NCBI RefSeq assembly: GCF_048544455.1
Contig: NC_133534.1
Span: 30,704,217-30,768,216 of the forward strand
Direction of reading: 5' to 3'
Length of the DNA: 64,000 nucleotides
DNA from: Silene latifolia
Lineage: Eukaryota > Streptophyta > Magnoliopsida > Caryophyllales > Caryophyllaceae
Shown here piece by piece: positions 62,037-64,000 of the stretch. The first letter of the stretch is position 1. Every line of letters starts with the position of its first letter. The position numbers were made by a program, and so were the translations under genes. The notes beneath the pieces were generated by a model. That model was given only the letters and a program-made list of their open reading frames with translations. It did no database searches and had not been told where the DNA came from.

Positions 62037-64000
62037 TTGCTTGGTTGTTGTCTAAGTTGTTTGGAAGTAAAAATCAAATAGTTATGTCATCTGATTACAG
62101 CAAAGTTGTCTTTAAACTTTTATAACTTGAGATTCATAAATGATTTTGATGTGATTCTAATTGGAGGTGATAGCTTGTCCTTTTACGATTCTAACAATAG
62201 GTCACACGCCCAAATCGACCAAGAAACGAGTGAGTTATGACTGTTTTACGAAAACTGGACAATGCTGAGAACTGCGTAGGGTACTTGATCGAGTAGCCTT
62301 GGCACTCGACCGAGTAGGGAGGCACTCGATCGAGTACCTCAGTTACTCGATCGAGTAGCACTGGTGATTTGTTTTACGTGCTTCTGACCTTCACCTACTC
62401 GATCGAGTAAGTCCCTTACTCGATCGAGTGGCCTGTACTCGATCTAGTGACCCCTGTTTTGGGTCATATGCTTATCTTTTGACTTTGTTGCATATTATGT
62501 TTAATTCAAAGTGGTTATTTTGCTTCTTTATGCATTCTTTTACATGTATGTTGGTCTTGATACGTAAGTTACCCAATCTTATGGGGTGGTGAGTGGCACC
62601 TTTTGGTGAGTATGAGTTTGGTGGGAGGAGATGAGCTATATGTGGTTGTGATAGATAGTGGAAAAAGAAAAGAAAGATCGTTATGGCTTAATTGATACAT
62701 AGAGCATGTTTTCTGAGATGAGAAGAGCGATATGATTGTGTGTTGAGTAACGTAAAAGCAAGTGAATATGGGCAAGGGATGATGTGAGTCTAAGGAACGT
62801 GAGAATAAAAAGATTGAAAGTAAGGATGTGGATAGTGGCAGCTTGAGATGTGTAAAGAATTATGGAGGGAGATGGTTAGGAGTCGTGTGGGTTAGGGATA
62901 TATGTAGTGAAAGTTCGTTTTAAAGGGGGTTGAGAAGAGTGGTAAACAGTGAACTTTATGGAGACATGTTGCGAGGTAGATTTGTACACAGTGAGTGAGT
63001 TTGGGAGATTTGGTTTATTAAGAGATGAAACTACTGTGGGATTTCCTTGGGCATTTAACGGTATGAAATGAATTCCGATTTCTAAAGAGGTACAAAGGAG
63101 ATACAATTGTTTAAACAGTGAACGTTGATTTTATGGATAGATTAGTGGCAAATGTGAGTGATAGCATAATAAGAGAAGATCCATGGTAAGAAAGAGTGAG
63201 ATGATATCGATATAAAATAATGGGATTTGAGTTTTGGAGCGATGAGAAGGTAATTGGTGCACTAAAGGGTTAGATAGAAGTAATAAGGAGTTGAGCTATT
63301 AAATGGTATTGTTGAGTATAAAGAGAAAAGAAGGATAAAAGTAAGCTGAGAAAAATGTTCACCGGAGTTATGTAACATAAAAGTAAGGAATCGTCGAGAC
63401 GTATGATACTATCAAGAGTAAGTAAGTTAATGGTTATACAGAAGTTTCAGGACAACATGATTAATCATGAGTTTCGAGGAATTAAGGGAGTAAGAAGTTG
63501 GTAGAATATCTGTATGATATGAGATTTTGGTGGAGAGTTAGATGATGACATAATTAAGAATAGTATTGGGAAGAATGTTGAGGTAATTTTGTTGATGGAT
63601 TCGATGTTCGTTATTTGGGATGTTAACCAAAGATAGGAAAGAAATCGTGATGTTTAGAGATGAGTGTAAGAGGTTTGATGTCCGGACAGTGGTAGTGTTA
63701 TGGTTTGTGACTAGTGGTTAAGGGTGATGGTATATTAGAAAGGTAACAATTCTAAAGAGGTTGATTTTGCAGAGACCAGATTGCCATGTATGGTTGTGAG
63801 AGAGTATAAGGTGTGGTTATATGAGGCGGTTGTTAGTAGTTGAGTATTACTAGTATGGTTATATTTGGCATGAGTTGATGGTTATGCGAATGGGAGAACG
63901 TGTTATGAGGGGCATACGAGTTAAGCTCGGGTGCGAGGTAACTTTTATAAGGTGGTAACTTACGTGATCAGGATTGACTGGTTGGATGTGATTACGGGTC
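62037..64000 (+). mobile_element. Continuation of the Gypsy-like element split by the Athila derivative
   Basis: Resumes the 40821-41562 leader after the TTTGT duplication. Contains a second TACTCGATCGAGTA array (62284-62452). The rest to the window edge is G-rich, AT-poor in C, and without a motif-bearing frame; it may be an untranslated or decayed internal region. No 3' LTR is reached. Confidence 0.5.
62284..62452 (+). repeat. Second TACTCGATCGAGTA palindrome array
   Basis: Seven or eight full or near copies in 170 bases. Spacer words such as GTAGCCTTGGCACTCG and GTACCTCAGTTACTCG match the array at 39555-39625, so part of it is a direct copy. Confidence 0.88.

Overview
This is plant nuclear DNA with no bacterial or organellar features. 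It comes from a large, retrotransposon-rich eudicot genome. The element families (a Tat/Retand-like Gypsy with an antisense ORF, an Athila derivative primed by tRNA-Asp, a Tekay-type chromovirus) and the short CpG palindrome arrays in the LTRs would suit Caryophyllales, but that placement is only an inference. The one host gene I can support is a three-exon cytochrome P450 (30898-35539, plus strand, 503 codons, CYP81-like). Almost everything else is mobile DNA or debris from it.

Left block (1-22713). A reverse-oriented Athila-type LTR (1-377 and 18792-19725) is split by a Tat-lineage Gypsy element (378-18786, 5-bp duplication GAAGA). That element is split in its reverse transcriptase by a Ty1/copia element (3587-12053, duplication CACTG). 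So the order is copia in Tat in Athila-type LTR. Past a compound AAC/AAT microsatellite lies a 2.75-kb reverse-oriented solo LTR of the Tekay family (19962-22713) inserted into an AAT repeat.

Middle block (22714-36990). Microsatellites and a dense set of long-inverted-repeat elements surround and invade the P450 gene. Five of these have exact 9-bp target duplications, the Mutator-type signature. A sixth, larger one (25667-28858) carries a higher-order tandem repeat built on TTTACACTC. Two tRNA-derived SINEs, one upstream of the P450 start and one in intron 2, also have clear target duplications. Removing the intron 2 insertions shrinks that intron from 2792 to about 203 bases.

Right block (37003-64000). 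A reverse-oriented copia LTR and its 3' untranslated zone (37003-39452) abut a Gypsy LTR plus primer site (39453-40820). The leader of that Gypsy element is split by a non-autonomous Athila derivative (41563-62031, duplication TTTGT). It codes for Gag-protease and a second ORF but has no RT, RNase H or integrase. Its 5' LTR is split by a young, nearly intact Tekay chromovirus (42208-51705, duplication TCCTC).

Most striking: LTR families that are not obviously related each carry their own array of short CpG-rich palindromes, in two cases just upstream of a TATA-like box. The Athila derivative repeats this array-plus-TATA arrangement in front of its second ORF, suggesting a private internal promoter. 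In the Tekay element nearly all differences between the two LTRs fall inside the palindromes while the rest is almost identical.
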